This document shows, one piece after another, positions 1 to 7,023 of a stretch of 37,604 bases of DNA. The stretch's first letter is position 1. Every line of letters starts with the position of its first letter. A program made the position numbers and the translations under genes. This stretch comes from Alphaproteobacteria bacterium (lineage in GTDB: Bacteria; Pseudomonadota; Alphaproteobacteria; Micropepsales; Micropepsaceae): the NCBI GenBank assembly GCA_013140995.1, contig JABFRX010000078.1:1-37604 (forward strand), given 5' to 3'. A model generated the notes under the pieces. The model did not search any database. It was not told the origin of the DNA and was given only the letters and a program-made list of their open reading frames with translations.

Positions 1-230
1 ATATGACGCCACACACCATCGCTGTGCTCGAAGAATTGTTGCAAAACGCTTCTAGCGGCTACCTGCTCTTGCTTAGCAACAGCTCGGCAAACACGAAGCA
101 ATTGCTCTTCACTTGCTAAGCAATTGCCGCCTACGTTGATGTAGTGGTCGAGTAGCAAACGGTATGCTCCAACCTCCGTCATCGATAGGTGCGCCGTTGT
201 ATTGGCGACCTTGTTCCAGAAGTCGGACAT
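1..230 (-). CDS. DUF1376 (YdaU-like) protein, 5' part only
   Basis: Partial gene that leaves the window at position 1; 76 codons are visible. The translation begins MSDFWNKVANTTAHLSMTEV and continues with GAYRLLLDHYINVGG and later FFEHSDGVW. The pattern of a threonine-alanine-x-leucine-serine segment, then a GAYR-LL-D-Y segment, then a low-complexity helix and FF..DG.W is that of DUF1376, found in phage and integrated-element replication modules. The ATG overlaps the stop codon of the upstream gene (ATGA), so translation is probably coupled. Inference: part of the replication module of the mobile element. The C-terminal part, which could carry a further domain, is not visible. Confidence 0.72.
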   Translation of the reverse strand, partial: MSDFWNKVANTTAHLSMTEVGAYRLLLDHYINVGGNCLASEEQLLRVCRAVAKQEQVAARSVLQQFFEHSDGVWRH

Positions 231-484
231 CAGCGAGCCCTTCCGAACTTGACCGAAAGACCTGGGCCAAACCACGTGACGAGCAGCGCGCCATATCGGG
301 CGCGAATCTCTTCGACCGCGAACGTGCTTGGCACCATCAGGGCAGAGCCAGATAACCCGGCGTCGGCGAACCAAGCGAGCCAAGCGTCTTCGCCGACTGC
401 CTCACGGAACGCCGCCCATCGAGCGTGCGCTGCCTCCCAACCCGGATCGCGCGGACGTCGCGCGCGTGCTAGTCGAGAGGCCAC
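230..484 (-). CDS. small DnaA N-terminal-domain-like protein
   Basis: 84 residues from a GTG start with GAGGGG about 9 bases upstream. After a short basic N-terminus the protein reads W-x8-FREAVGEDAWLAWFADAGL, then a small strand and VPSTFAVEEIRARYGALL. This is the layout of the helical N-terminal (DnaA_N) domain of DnaA: a W/L-rich helical bundle followed by the VPS.F...WI...Y segment. There is no AAA+ or DNA-binding domain, so it is not DnaA itself. Such stand-alone domains occur in phage and element replication genes, where they may contact a helicase. It overlaps the PC4-family gene by 16 bases and the DUF1376 gene by ATGA, so the three form one operon. Function is inferred. Confidence 0.6.
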   Translation of the reverse strand: MASRLARARRPRDPGWEAAHARWAAFREAVGEDAWLAWFADAGLSGSALMVPSTFAVEEIRARYGALLVTWFGPGLSVKFGRAR

Positions 485-786
485 CCGCGCCCCCTCGCCT
501 CGCTAATCGCGTTGTCCATGAGCTGGGCGAAGTCGGCGACCTTGTCGATCCCGATCGTCACGCCTTCGCGCGTCGGCTTCTCGGTGCCATCGATATCGAC
601 GAACCAGTGCCGAAGGTCGAGGTAGTTCGTGCCGCGATGTTGGCTCAGCGCCAATCGAAAGAATTTGCCGCGCGACTTTGTAATCCGACCGATCTCGAAA
701 TCCTGCGCGCCATCCGACGCGCGAGGTACAACCCGACGACGGCCCTTGTCAGCCTGTGCGAGTTGGTCTATGCGAACTGCCGTCAT
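469..786 (-). CDS. PC4/p15 transcriptional coactivator-family protein
   Basis: 105 residues, ATG start with GGAGAG about 6 bases upstream. The stretch from about residue 30 to 95 shows the PC4 fold pattern: FEIGRITKSRGKFFRLALS, a short turn, then YLDLRHWFVDIDG, then a lysine/arginine-G segment and a final helix VADFAQLMDNAI. Bacterial PC4/p15 proteins are small dimeric single-strand DNA binders. First gene of a three-gene overlapping operon with a DnaA-N-like and a DUF1376 protein. Inference: a single-strand DNA-binding or replication-helper role for the mobile element. Substrate specificity cannot be read from sequence. Confidence 0.75.
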   Translation of the reverse strand: MTAVRIDQLAQADKGRRRVVPRASDGAQDFEIGRITKSRGKFFRLALSQHRGTNYLDLRHWFVDIDGTEKPTREGVTIGIDKVADFAQLMDNAISEARGRGWPLD

Positions 787-817
787 CGCTTCTCTCCAAG
801 TGATGATGAATCAAATT

Positions 818-847
818 GGACCGCTGCTTCTGCCGGAGCAGCGGTCC
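818..847 (-). terminator. strong hairpin between the HTH gene and the PC4 operon
   Basis: An 11-bp perfect stem (GGACCGCTGCT paired with AGCAGCGGTCC) with an 8-base loop lies 18 bases past the HTH stop codon. The following bases on the minus strand are AATTTGATTC, only weakly T-rich. Probably a terminator or attenuator separating the HTH gene from the replication operon. Confidence 0.55.
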
Positions 848-864
848 TTGTTGTTTTGGGGGCA

Positions 865-1074
865 TCACGCGGCCAGTGGTTTCATCTTGGTCGCGTAGCT
901 GGGCATCGTCGGCAGCGAGCGCATGAAGGCCACGCGGTCGGCGACGAGGATGCGTGTGGCGGTGCCGACTTTGACGGCCTTGAGGTCGCCGCGGTGGATC
1001 AATCTGTAGATTTGCGGACGGCTCAGTTTCAGGGCCGCGCACACCTCAGCGATAGTCTCGAACTGGTCTTGCAT
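865..1074 (-). CDS. excisionase-like helix-turn-helix protein
   Basis: 69 residues, ATG with GGAGG 6 bases upstream. It starts with the winged-helix pattern of the excisionase/MerR-like DNA-binding family: TIAEVCAALKLSRPQIYRLI, then HRGDLKAVKVGTATRILVAD, the recognition helix plus wing. The element's integrase gene lies upstream on the same strand. Family members act as recombination directionality factors or small repressors. Here it could control excision or repress the element promoter, for which the inverted repeat at 1133-1165 is a candidate operator. Confidence 0.75.
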   Translation of the reverse strand: MQDQFETIAEVCAALKLSRPQIYRLIHRGDLKAVKVGTATRILVADRVAFMRSLPTMPSYATKMKPLAA

Positions 1075-1132
1075 TGCCGTCCTCCGTGTAACTGGACGGG
1101 TCCTGATGTAGTGCAGACCTTCGGCGTCCGTC

Positions 1133-1165
1133 TGTTACAAAGCGGAACTGCTCACTTTTGTAACA
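1133..1165. repeat. 9-bp perfect inverted repeat upstream of the HTH gene
   Basis: TGTTACAAA (1133-1141) and TTTGTAACA (1157-1165) are exact reverse complements separated by 15 bases, so centres are about 24 bases apart. It spans the end of the small gene 1152-1535 and lies 59 bases before the HTH start. It could be a dimeric operator for the HTH protein. It makes a poor terminator because the stem is A/T-rich. Binding is inferred. Confidence 0.45.
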
Positions 1166-1535
1166 TCTTCAACCGGGCGCGCCGGATGCTCTGCGCGAGA
1201 GCGTTGATGCGCGTTTCGTGGGATCGGGTTGGGTCCTTCGGCCGCTTGTTCTTTGGGGTCGCGGACATGCGCCGCACGTGATCTAGCGCGAGAGCATAGC
1301 GGGCCGCGCCGCGGACGCTCTCCTCAGGACAATCCTTCATCCAGAACAGCGCGTCAGCAACGCGGGATCCGTCCGCAGATGATGTCTGCCGAGGAATGCG
1401 TTTGAGAGCCACGGCCTGCTCCAGAAAGTGGAGCGCGCCCCTGCGATCGCCGCGCTCGTATGCTGCCTCAGCCTTTCGCCGCAACTGTTCTCGACGCTTC
1501 GGAATCGTCAATGGCGCACGTCCCCTATGGGTCAT
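1152..1535 (-). CDS. small basic hypothetical protein coupled to the integrase
   Basis: 127 residues. The ATG overlaps the integrase stop codon (ATGA), and this decides the start; the longer in-frame extension runs through the integrase gene in another frame and is not credible. The protein is rich in arginine and lysine, with helices such as KAEAAYERGDRRGALHFLEQ, which looks like one TPR-like helical pair, and a basic C-terminal tail. I do not recognise a family. The coupling suggests it works with, or is dosed with, the integrase. Confidence 0.6.
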   Translation of the reverse strand: MTHRGRAPLTIPKRREQLRRKAEAAYERGDRRGALHFLEQAVALKRIPRQTSSADGSRVADALFWMKDCPEESVRGAARYALALDHVRRMSATPKNKRPKDPTRSHETRINALAQSIRRARLKMLQK

Positions 1536-2737
1536 CGTCCACGCTCCGCGAGCTTGATGACCTTGGCGCCGCCGGCGCACCACGTCGCCCAGTCGTCCAT
1601 GAGCTTCTTGCGCTTCGCGAGGAAGTCGGTGCGCTTGTAGGCTCGCTCGGCCTTGCTCTCGACGATGTGCGCCAAGCACGCTTCGGCCACCTCGCGCGGC
1701 GCGTTCGTCTTCTCCGCGGCCCAATCGCGAAAGGATGAGCGGAAGCCGTGCGGCACGGCGCCGACTTCCATGCGCTTCATCAACGTCAGCATCGCCATGT
1801 TGCTCAGCGGCTTGCCGGGGCTGTGCTCGAATAGGAATTCGCCCTTGCCGCTGTGTGCCGCGTTGCGTGCGTCCAAGATTTCTAGCGCGCGTGCCGACAG
1901 TGGGACAACGTGCGGCTTGCCGGATTTCATTCGCTCGCCGGGGATCGTCCACGTCGCGGCCTTTGCGTTTACCTCCGAGAGCCGCGCGCCCAGCGTCTCG
2001 TTCGTGCGCGTCGCTGAAAGGATCAGCCATTCGAGCGCGCCCTTCGTGGCGTCCATCGCGCCCGTGGCGTGCATGTCGCGAATGAAGCCCGGCACGTCGG
2101 TGTAGGGTAGAGCGGTGTGATGCTTCGGCGCGTCGCTCTGCTTCGCCAGCGCGGTGCCCAGCTCGCGCGTCGGGCTGGGTGTCGTTCTCCACCCTCTTAC
2201 TTTGCTCCAATCGAGCACGATACCAATGCGTTGGCGGACGCGACGTGCGGTCTCCGGCTTTGCGGTCCATATCGGCTCAAGCACGCTTAGGACTTCGTCC
2301 GGGCCGATGGTATCGACTCGCATTCGGCCGATCGAGGGGAACGCGTAAGCCTCTAGCGTCGCGAGCACCTGCTTCTTGTGCTTCTCATTTTTCCATGAGG
2401 ACTTGCGACCTTCGAAGAACTCGCGGGCGGCCTTCTCAAACTCTGGTGACTCGCGCACAGCGAACGGGTCGCCACCGTCGCGCGCGACCTTGCGCAGATT
2501 GCGCGCCTTCTCGCGCGCTTCGCTCAAGGTGACGTCGCGGGTTGATCCCAGGCCTTTGTCACGGCGCCGGCCGTCCTGCTGGTAGCGAAAGACCCAGCGG
2601 CGCGACGAGTCGTCCACGAGCACGTAGAGCCCGCCGCCGTCGCTGTGGCGGCCAGGACCAAGGCGCTTGACGCTCAGCGGTGTAAGCTGATGCTCGGGAT
2701 GCTTCTTGCGCTCCCCGTCCCTCATCTCGTCCCTCAA
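1532..2737 (-). CDS. tyrosine integrase (P4-type, N-terminal arm-binding domain)
   Basis: 401 residues, full length for the family. Residues about 15-100 form the DUF4102-type arm-binding domain (LTPLSVKRLGPGRHSDGGGL, W.FRYQ..GRRR, LG, LSEAREKA). A core-binding domain follows. The catalytic domain shows the expected residues in order: Arg in LILSATRTNETLGARL, Lys and strand in MKSGKPHVVPLS, the HGFRSSFRDWA box (His-x-x-Arg), a His in CLAHIVES, and the nucleophile Tyr in AERAYKRTD. It catalyses site-specific integration and excision of the element. It is the right-most element gene. The coding strand reads away from the chromosome-side junction, which must lie between 2738 and 3017. Confidence 0.93.
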   Translation of the reverse strand: MRDEMRDGERKKHPEHQLTPLSVKRLGPGRHSDGGGLYVLVDDSSRRWVFRYQQDGRRRDKGLGSTRDVTLSEAREKARNLRKVARDGGDPFAVRESPEFEKAAREFFEGRKSSWKNEKHKKQVLATLEAYAFPSIGRMRVDTIGPDEVLSVLEPIWTAKPETARRVRQRIGIVLDWSKVRGWRTTPSPTRELGTALAKQSDAPKHHTALPYTDVPGFIRDMHATGAMDATKGALEWLILSATRTNETLGARLSEVNAKAATWTIPGERMKSGKPHVVPLSARALEILDARNAAHSGKGEFLFEHSPGKPLSNMAMLTLMKRMEVGAVPHGFRSSFRDWAAEKTNAPREVAEACLAHIVESKAERAYKRTDFLAKRKKLMDDWATWCAGGAKVIKLAERGR

Positions 2738-3017
2738 ATTATCGCGACCACAGTGCTGCAGTCAGAGACGGTCAGAGATGAAAAAGCGAACAGAACCCGC
2801 TGTTTTCCACAGCATTGTGTATTCGCAGACACACGAGGAAACGGCCAGAAACAGCGGTTAGGAAGCCTCCGGCTCCGCCACTCAAGCGCAGAAGTGCGCC
2901 GAGGTTGGCCCAGAAATACGACTTGGCCCTAGTCGCGGTCGCAGTCAGCCGGGCCCCGCCCATTGCGGTCGACCCACCCCCACGCCGGCGACTTGATGCC
3001 TGCCGAATGAAGGTGTT
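2738..3017. other. intergenic region containing the probable element/chromosome junction
   Basis: No gene recognised. It holds a tandem repeat of GTCAGAGA at 2761 and 2771, and an imperfect inverted repeat (AACCCGCTGTTT at 2794, AAACAGCGGTT at 2849) just upstream of the integrase. These are of the kind expected for integrase arm sites. A stretch ending GGCTCCGCCA at 2871-2880 resembles a tRNA 3' end, but its preceding bases do not form a T-arm. The attachment core itself cannot be fixed because the other end of the element is outside the window. Confidence 0.4.
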
Positions 3018-3043
3018 GGAACCTTCAACCGGCTGCGAACGTT
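3018..3043 (+). promoter_or_regulatory. EcfG-type promoter of sodB
   Basis: GGAAC, 17 bases, CGTT: the -35 and -10 elements of alphaproteobacterial general-stress sigma factors. It ends 28 bases before the superoxide dismutase ATG. Confidence 0.8.
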
Positions 3044-3071
3044 AGTTCGGAGCTGGAAGCAAGGTGCGCTC

Positions 3072-3707
3072 ATGACGTTTGTCCTTAAGCCTCTGCCTTA
3101 CGACAAGTCTGCCCTATCGCCGACGATATCGCCGACGACGATGGAGTTGCATTATGAAAAACATCATCGCGGCTATGTCGAGAAGTTAAACAAACTGACG
3201 GCTGACACGGCGATGTCGCGTATGCCACTTGAACGCATTGTCGAGACGGCTTGGGGGGATCCGAACGCGACAAGCATTTTCGACAATGCGGCCCAGATTT
3301 GGAACCACGACTTTTTCTGGCAGTCGATGAGCCCAACAGGCGGGATTCGAAGCATCGGCCCGTTGAGCAGCCGCATCGATGCCGCGTTTGGCTCCTACGA
3401 AGCCTTCGAACGAAAGTTCGTGGAGAATGCTGGCGCTCAATTCGGCAGCGGCTGGATTTGGCTTGTCGTCGAGGCCGGACGGCTAAAAATCATGACGACT
3501 GGCGACGCGCTTACGCCCACCGTTCTGGGCCTGCGCCCGTTGTTGACCTGCGACCTGTGGGAGCACGCATACTACCTCGATTACCAGAACGACCGCGAGA
3601 AGTTCGTTCGCGCTTTCCTCGCACGCTTGGTCAACTGGGGGTTTGCGGCGGAACAGTTGGGGTTGGCAATGGGCGAATCCCGTTCGCCGGAGAGCGTTCG
3701 CGCGTAA
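3072..3707 (+). CDS. sodB: superoxide dismutase, iron type
   Basis: 211 residues, normal family length, no signal peptide, so cytoplasmic. It converts superoxide to hydrogen peroxide and oxygen. Metal ligands are visible: His27 (LHYEKHH), His79 (WNHDFFW), Asp161 and His165 (CDLWEHAYYLDY). The second-shell glutamine Gln75 in AAQIWNH points to the Fe-type rather than the Mn-type; a cambialistic enzyme is possible. ATG at 3072 has AAGG upstream. An exact EcfG box at 3018 predicts induction in the general stress response. It is the first chromosomal gene beside the mobile element. Confidence 0.94.
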   Translation: MTFVLKPLPYDKSALSPTISPTTMELHYEKHHRGYVEKLNKLTADTAMSRMPLERIVETAWGDPNATSIFDNAAQIWNHDFFWQSMSPTGGIRSIGPLSSRIDAAFGSYEAFERKFVENAGAQFGSGWIWLVVEAGRLKIMTTGDALTPTVLGLRPLLTCDLWEHAYYLDYQNDREKFVRAFLARLVNWGFAAEQLGLAMGESRSPESVRA

Positions 3708-3713
3708 CCCGCG

Positions 3714-3738
3714 GGAACCAATTCGCAATGGCGGGGTT
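3714..3738 (+). promoter_or_regulatory. EcfG-type promoter, -10 variant GGTT
   Basis: GGAAC, 16 bases, GGTT, beginning 7 bases after sodB and ending 36 bases before the next ATG. The first -10 base differs from the consensus CGTT. The segment is very similar in sequence to the box at 4150-4174. Confidence 0.6.
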
Positions 3739-3773
3739 GTCTCCTTAGCAGATTCCCAAAGGAGGAAAGCTTC

Positions 3774-4034
3774 ATGACAACTATTATTGAACGGCCGAGC
3801 GGCGGCAACGACGGTAGCATTGCCTTGATAGCTCTCGTTGTTGGCGTTGTTGCAGCCGGGGTGATCGGAATGTTTGCCTTCGGCGTGTTCGACAGACCGC
3901 CTTCAGAGACGAATGTGACGATCGAAACGCCCGCGGCGCCTACGGTGCCAACGCCTGAGCAAACGGCGCCGGCCGAGGCGCAGCCGGCACCGGAACCGAT
4001 GCCGCAAACGGAACCTGTTCCGCCGGCAAACTAG
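3774..4034 (+). CDS. small single-pass membrane protein with Pro/Ala-rich tail
   Basis: 86 residues, strong AGGAGG site 7 bases before the ATG. Residues 1-14 are polar and cytoplasmic. Residues 15-38 are a membrane helix (ALIALVVGVVAAGVIGMFAF). The rest is a flexible tail of Pro, Ala, Glu and Gln, presumably periplasmic. No known family; unknown function. It follows a GSR-type box. Several other genes in this window have the same plan (18337, 23074, 25034), suggesting a class of small stress membrane proteins. Confidence 0.75.
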   Translation: MTTIIERPSGGNDGSIALIALVVGVVAAGVIGMFAFGVFDRPPSETNVTIETPAAPTVPTPEQTAPAEAQPAPEPMPQTEPVPPAN

Positions 4035-4075
4035 AGTCCGATCGCGCGGCGTTCAACAGCGCTCGAGACCAGCGA

Positions 4076-4113
4076 GGCCCATCCTTTGCGGCGTTTATCG
4101 CGATGGATGGGCC
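4076..4113 (+). terminator. probable terminator after the 3774 gene
   Basis: 9-bp stem GGCCCATCC / GGATGGGCC with a 20-base loop, followed within 6 bases by GTTTT. The loop is long, so confidence is moderate. Confidence 0.5.
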
Positions 4114-4149
4114 ACGTGCGTTTTAAGACAGCCGGGAACTCGGACCCAC

Positions 4150-4174
4150 GCAACCAATGCAGCATGGCGGCGTT
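4150..4174 (+). promoter_or_regulatory. EcfG-type promoter, -35 variant GCAAC
   Basis: GCAAC, 16 bases, CGTT, ending 33 bases before the ATG of the repeat protein. The GCAAC variant recurs at 19183-19208 and 29500-29524, which argues against chance. Confidence 0.6.
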
Positions 4175-4207
4175 CCCTCCTAACCTAACAAGAAGGAAAA
4201 CACTTAT

Positions 4208-5209
4208 ATGAACAAATACTCACATAGGCTTGTCGCCGCCGGCGCATTGTTCGCAGCCGGTACATTCGCGATGGCAGTCCCCGCCGTTGCGCAGGACAGG
4301 GGCGAGAGCACGTTCTCCGTCACCCTGGGCAACGCGGTCTTCGGATACTCCGACGGCTACTACGACAACGATCGGCGTTGGCACAACTGGCGTGATGACA
4401 ACGAACGCGATTGGTACCGCCGGAACAACGGTCAAACATATCACGATATGGACCGTTACGACGATCGGGACCAGGCTCGCCGGGGATGGCTTGACCGCAA
4501 ACGTTCAGATTGGCGTAGCGACAGAGGTGAAGGCGACTTCTCCGTCTCGCTCGGCAGCGTCGTGTTTGGCTACTCCGACGGCTATTACGACAATGATCGC
4601 CGCTGGCACGATTGGCGTGACGGCGAGCGCGATTGGTACCGTCAGAACCGCCGCGACACGTACTATCAAATGGGCCGTTACGACGACCGCGATCAATACC
4701 GTCGCGGATGGCTTTCCGGTAGCCGCAACGACTGGCGCAATGACAGGCGTCGTGGCGACTTCTCCGTTTCGTTGGGCGGCGTCGTGTTGGGTTACTACGA
4801 CGGCTACTACGACAACAACCGCCGTTGGCACCGCTGGCGTAGCAACAACGAGCGGAACTGGTACCGCCAGAACAACCGCGACTCCTACTTCCACATGCGC
4901 CGCGCACGCGACCGGGACCAATACCGTCGCGGCTGGTGGCAGGGAAGACGTCAAGATTGGCGCGTGAGCGGCGGAGGAAACGACTTCTCCATCGTGCTCG
5001 CCAACGTGGTGTTCGGATATTCCGACGGCTACTACGACAACAATCGCCGCTGGCACGGCTGGCGCAACGATGGCGAGCGCGATTGGTACCGCCAGAACCA
5101 CGGACGGACGTATTACCAAATGCGTCGTGACGGCGACAACCATCGCAACCGCCGCGACTGGCGCGAAGGGCGCCGCGACAACTGGCGCGACGACGACGAT
5201 CGTAACTAG
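4208..5209 (+). CDS. secreted protein of four ~75-residue tyrosine/tryptophan-rich repeats
   Basis: 333 residues, AAGGAAAA ribosome site. Residues 1-29 are a classic signal peptide ending AVPAVAQ, so the protein is exported. The mature part is four tandem repeats beginning near residues 36, 111, 185 and 260. Each repeat reads FSVSLG..VFGYSDGYYDN, then RRWH.WR....RDWYRQN, then a Y..M....RDQYRRGW segment and DWR. Charge is dense (Arg and Asp) with regular Trp and Tyr; there are no cysteines. I recognise no domain family. The regular WR/DWYR pattern could be a surface-binding or metal-binding scaffold; this is speculation. A GSR-type box precedes it and a strong terminator follows, so it is a single-gene unit. 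Confidence 0.85.
   Translation: MNKYSHRLVAAGALFAAGTFAMAVPAVAQDRGESTFSVTLGNAVFGYSDGYYDNDRRWHNWRDDNERDWYRRNNGQTYHDMDRYDDRDQARRGWLDRKRSDWRSDRGEGDFSVSLGSVVFGYSDGYYDNDRRWHDWRDGERDWYRQNRRDTYYQMGRYDDRDQYRRGWLSGSRNDWRNDRRRGDFSVSLGGVVLGYYDGYYDNNRRWHRWRSNNERNWYRQNNRDSYFHMRRARDRDQYRRGWWQGRRQDWRVSGGGNDFSIVLANVVFGYSDGYYDNNRRWHGWRNDGERDWYRQNHGRTYYQMRRDGDNHRNRRDWREGRRDNWRDDDDRN
4313..5190 (+). repeat. four in-frame tandem repeats inside the 4208 gene
   Basis: Units start at about 4313, 4538, 4760 and 4985, each about 222-225 bases. They are clearly homologous at protein level but diverged at the DNA level, so they are old duplications under selection rather than recent slippage. The last unit is degenerate at its C-terminal end. 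Confidence 0.85.
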
Positions 5210-5231
5210 CTAGTCGCAAGTGCATGCGTGG

Positions 5232-5258
5232 AACCCCGGCGACCAGATCGCCGGGGTT
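5232..5258. terminator. terminator between convergent genes
   Basis: 11-bp perfect stem AACCCCGGCGA / TCGCCGGGGTT with a 5-base loop. On the plus strand it is followed by TCTTAT, on the minus strand the upstream A becomes a short T tract. It sits between the plus-strand repeat protein and the minus-strand NepR paralogue. Confidence 0.8.
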
Positions 5259-5287
5259 TCTTATGGGATCGTTAGTGTCGCGAGATG

Positions 5288-5488
5288 TCAGGCGGGAGCA
5301 CAGCGTGCGTCGATGCGTCTGAGCAGGTCTAGGAACTCGTCGGGAGTGGGTTGATCGACAATGTAGTTGAAGATCGTCGTCAACTGCGTTTCCTCAAGCA
5401 GGCGGCCGTACCGGCGCCGCTCTTGGTCACCGCGCACTGTCCGCGTCCCGTCGGTGGTGCTTCCTAATAGATTTTTATCTTCGCTCAC
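5288..5488 (-). CDS. second NepR-like anti-sigma factor
   Basis: 66 residues. The C-terminal half, YGRLLEETQLTTIFNYIVDQ then PTPDEFLDLLRRIDA, matches the NepR core (helix 1, then a P-x-P/D-x-F-L-x-LL helix 2) and lines up with residues of the canonical NepR at 16090-16422. NepR proteins hold EcfG sigma factors inactive until phosphorylated PhyR takes NepR away. It has its own exact EcfG box, so the sigma it may inhibit would induce it: negative feedback. The N-terminus is unlike that of the first NepR. Which of the two sigma factors it binds is unknown. Confidence 0.78.
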   Translation of the reverse strand: MSEDKNLLGSTTDGTRTVRGDQERRRYGRLLEETQLTTIFNYIVDQPTPDEFLDLLRRIDARCAPA

Positions 5489-5544
5489 TTAAGGCCCCTA
5501 CGCGAGTTTCTCATCAGTGACTCAACTTTGCCGCCACCCTTCAC

Positions 5545-5569
5545 AACGCAGGATAGGTGGTTGGGTTCC
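5545..5569 (-). promoter_or_regulatory. EcfG-type promoter of the second nepR-like gene
   Basis: On the minus strand: GGAAC, 16 bases, CGTT, exact match. The -10 lies 56 bases before the ATG. Confidence 0.82.
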
Positions 5570-5580
5570 CGGCGAGACAC

Positions 5581-5618
5581 AAAAATCCTGGGGCCTCGGG
5601 GGAAGGCGTGGCCGAGGC
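5581..5618 (-). terminator. terminator of the AI-2E family transporter gene
   Basis: On the minus strand, directly after the stop codon: 7-bp stem GCCTCGG / CCGAGGC, then CCCCAGG and a run ATTTTT. It also lies just upstream of the second nepR promoter. Confidence 0.65.
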
Positions 5619-6896
5619 TCAGACGGCTTGGTTGTCGGCGACTGCCGGGGTGTCGACTGCGCCGTTGCGGGTGGCAGGGATAAAGCGACGCCACCAAACC
5701 ACGCGCTCGACAGTGGTCTCGCTGAGCGCCTGCTCGGCTGCGAATAGTTTCTCCATCCCCGTTTTCTTGCCATCGAGGTTCGTTTCGTTTTCGGCGAGTA
5801 GAAGGATAGCGAAAGGCTCAAGGCTCGGCACGTGCCGGGCTACGGCGGAGAACAAGATGAGGACAGGGACCGCGACAACGGCCGCAAATGGTCCCGACAG
5901 CCAGCCGAACACTGCGACCGTCAGAAATACACCGAGCGAACTAACCGCGATCCGGCGCGACACAAGCCATGGCGTCACGAAGGTGGATTCTACGAAATTT
6001 ATGACGACCAGCGCCACAGGCGCTACCAACGCTTCGCCGATCGACGGTGCGGCGACCAATTGTGTCAGCGCGCACAGCGCAATCGTGACCGTGGGACCGA
6101 CATAGGGAACATAACTCGCGATACCGAAGGCCACGCCCCAAACCACTGCATAGGGAACGCCCAACACCGTGAGTGCCAGGGCAGCTGCAACTGCAACGCC
6201 TGCGTTGATGATCGTCATGATGAAGAGATAGTGGGACACCTGCGAAAGGGACTCATTCATGATCCGCGCAACGCGCAGCCGCTGCTCGCGTCCCGACGGC
6301 AGAAGTATGATCCGCTTGCGGTACGGCTCGCGCACCGCGATCAGAAAGAGCGCCAACACGAACGCGTAAAGTGCTTGCCCCATGACCTTTGGTGCCAACT
6401 CCATCACGGCGCCCCCGGACGATTGTGCCGGGACAACAGCTTGTGTGGCGCTATCGCCGCCCGGGATCTTACTCATTTCGTCAAGCTTGTCTGTGGCGGC
6501 CTGGACGGCACCCAGCCACTCCTTTACGGGGCGCGCCTTGCGCTCGATGGTACGCGCAATCTGCGGCGCATCTTTGACTAACTCGGATAGACCCGGTGCG
6601 ACCGCCACCGCGGTGCCCGCAATGATCGCGCCGATGCTTATTATGACGACGATCGAGGCCGCGATGGTCGGCAAACCCAGCCGCTCAAGACCCGCGACGA
6701 TGGGTGCCAATGCCAACGCAAGCACGACACCGGTTGCGGTGGGCATCAGAAAATCTTGCATGGCCCAGGCAGCGGCGCCGCAGGCGATGACGGCAAGGAT
6801 GACCAATGAGATGCGGGCGGAGCGGGGAAAGCCCGCCTCTCCCGGTTCGGGGGGCGTAGCTGGAGCGGCTTTTCGTTCTTGTGGCTTTTGGCTCAT
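5619..6896 (-). CDS. AI-2E family (PerM-like) transporter
   Basis: 425 residues, multi-pass inner membrane protein. A cytoplasmic proline-rich N-terminus of about 25 residues is followed by two close helices (SLVILAVIACGAAAWAMQDF, TATGVVLALALAPIVAGLERL), a third, and a soluble stretch of about 100 residues (residues 105-170). A cluster of four or five more helices follows, with the family-typical GIASYVPYVGPTV and PWLVSRRIAVSSL segments. Family members export small molecules or ions; the substrate is not determined by sequence. The ATG follows an exact EcfG box. The gene is divergent from the methyltransferase operon, with which it shares a 127-base region. Confidence 0.85.
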   Translation of the reverse strand: MSQKPQERKAAPATPPEPGEAGFPRSARISLVILAVIACGAAAWAMQDFLMPTATGVVLALALAPIVAGLERLGLPTIAASIVVIISIGAIIAGTAVAVAPGLSELVKDAPQIARTIERKARPVKEWLGAVQAATDKLDEMSKIPGGDSATQAVVPAQSSGGAVMELAPKVMGQALYAFVLALFLIAVREPYRKRIILLPSGREQRLRVARIMNESLSQVSHYLFIMTIINAGVAVAAALALTVLGVPYAVVWGVAFGIASYVPYVGPTVTIALCALTQLVAAPSIGEALVAPVALVVINFVESTFVTPWLVSRRIAVSSLGVFLTVAVFGWLSGPFAAVVAVPVLILFSAVARHVPSLEPFAILLLAENETNLDGKKTGMEKLFAAEQALSETTVERVVWWRRFIPATRNGAVDTPAVADNQAV

Positions 6897-6923
6897 CGCC
6901 GATCCGTTCCCCGTCAGACTTCA

Positions 6924-6948
6924 AACGCGCGAGTCGCGTTTTGGTTCC
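6924..6948 (-). promoter_or_regulatory. EcfG-type promoter of the AI-2E family transporter
   Basis: On the minus strand: GGAAC, 16 bases, CGTTT, exact match, ending 27 bases before the ATG. Confidence 0.82.
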
Positions 6949-6976
6949 TCTCTCTTTGCGACCACGCAGCCGTGAC

Positions 6977-7001
6977 AGAACTTTTGCTGCGCATGCGCGT
7001 T
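6977..7001 (+). promoter_or_regulatory. candidate EcfG-type promoter (AGAAC) of the methyltransferase operon
   Basis: AGAAC, 16 bases, CGTT: one mismatch in the -35. It ends 22 bases before the ATG, so the leader would be about 15 bases and begin at the GGAGG site. It would form a divergent pair with the box at 6924. Confidence 0.5.
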
Positions 7002-7023
7002 GTACTCCCGGAGGTCGCAGGCA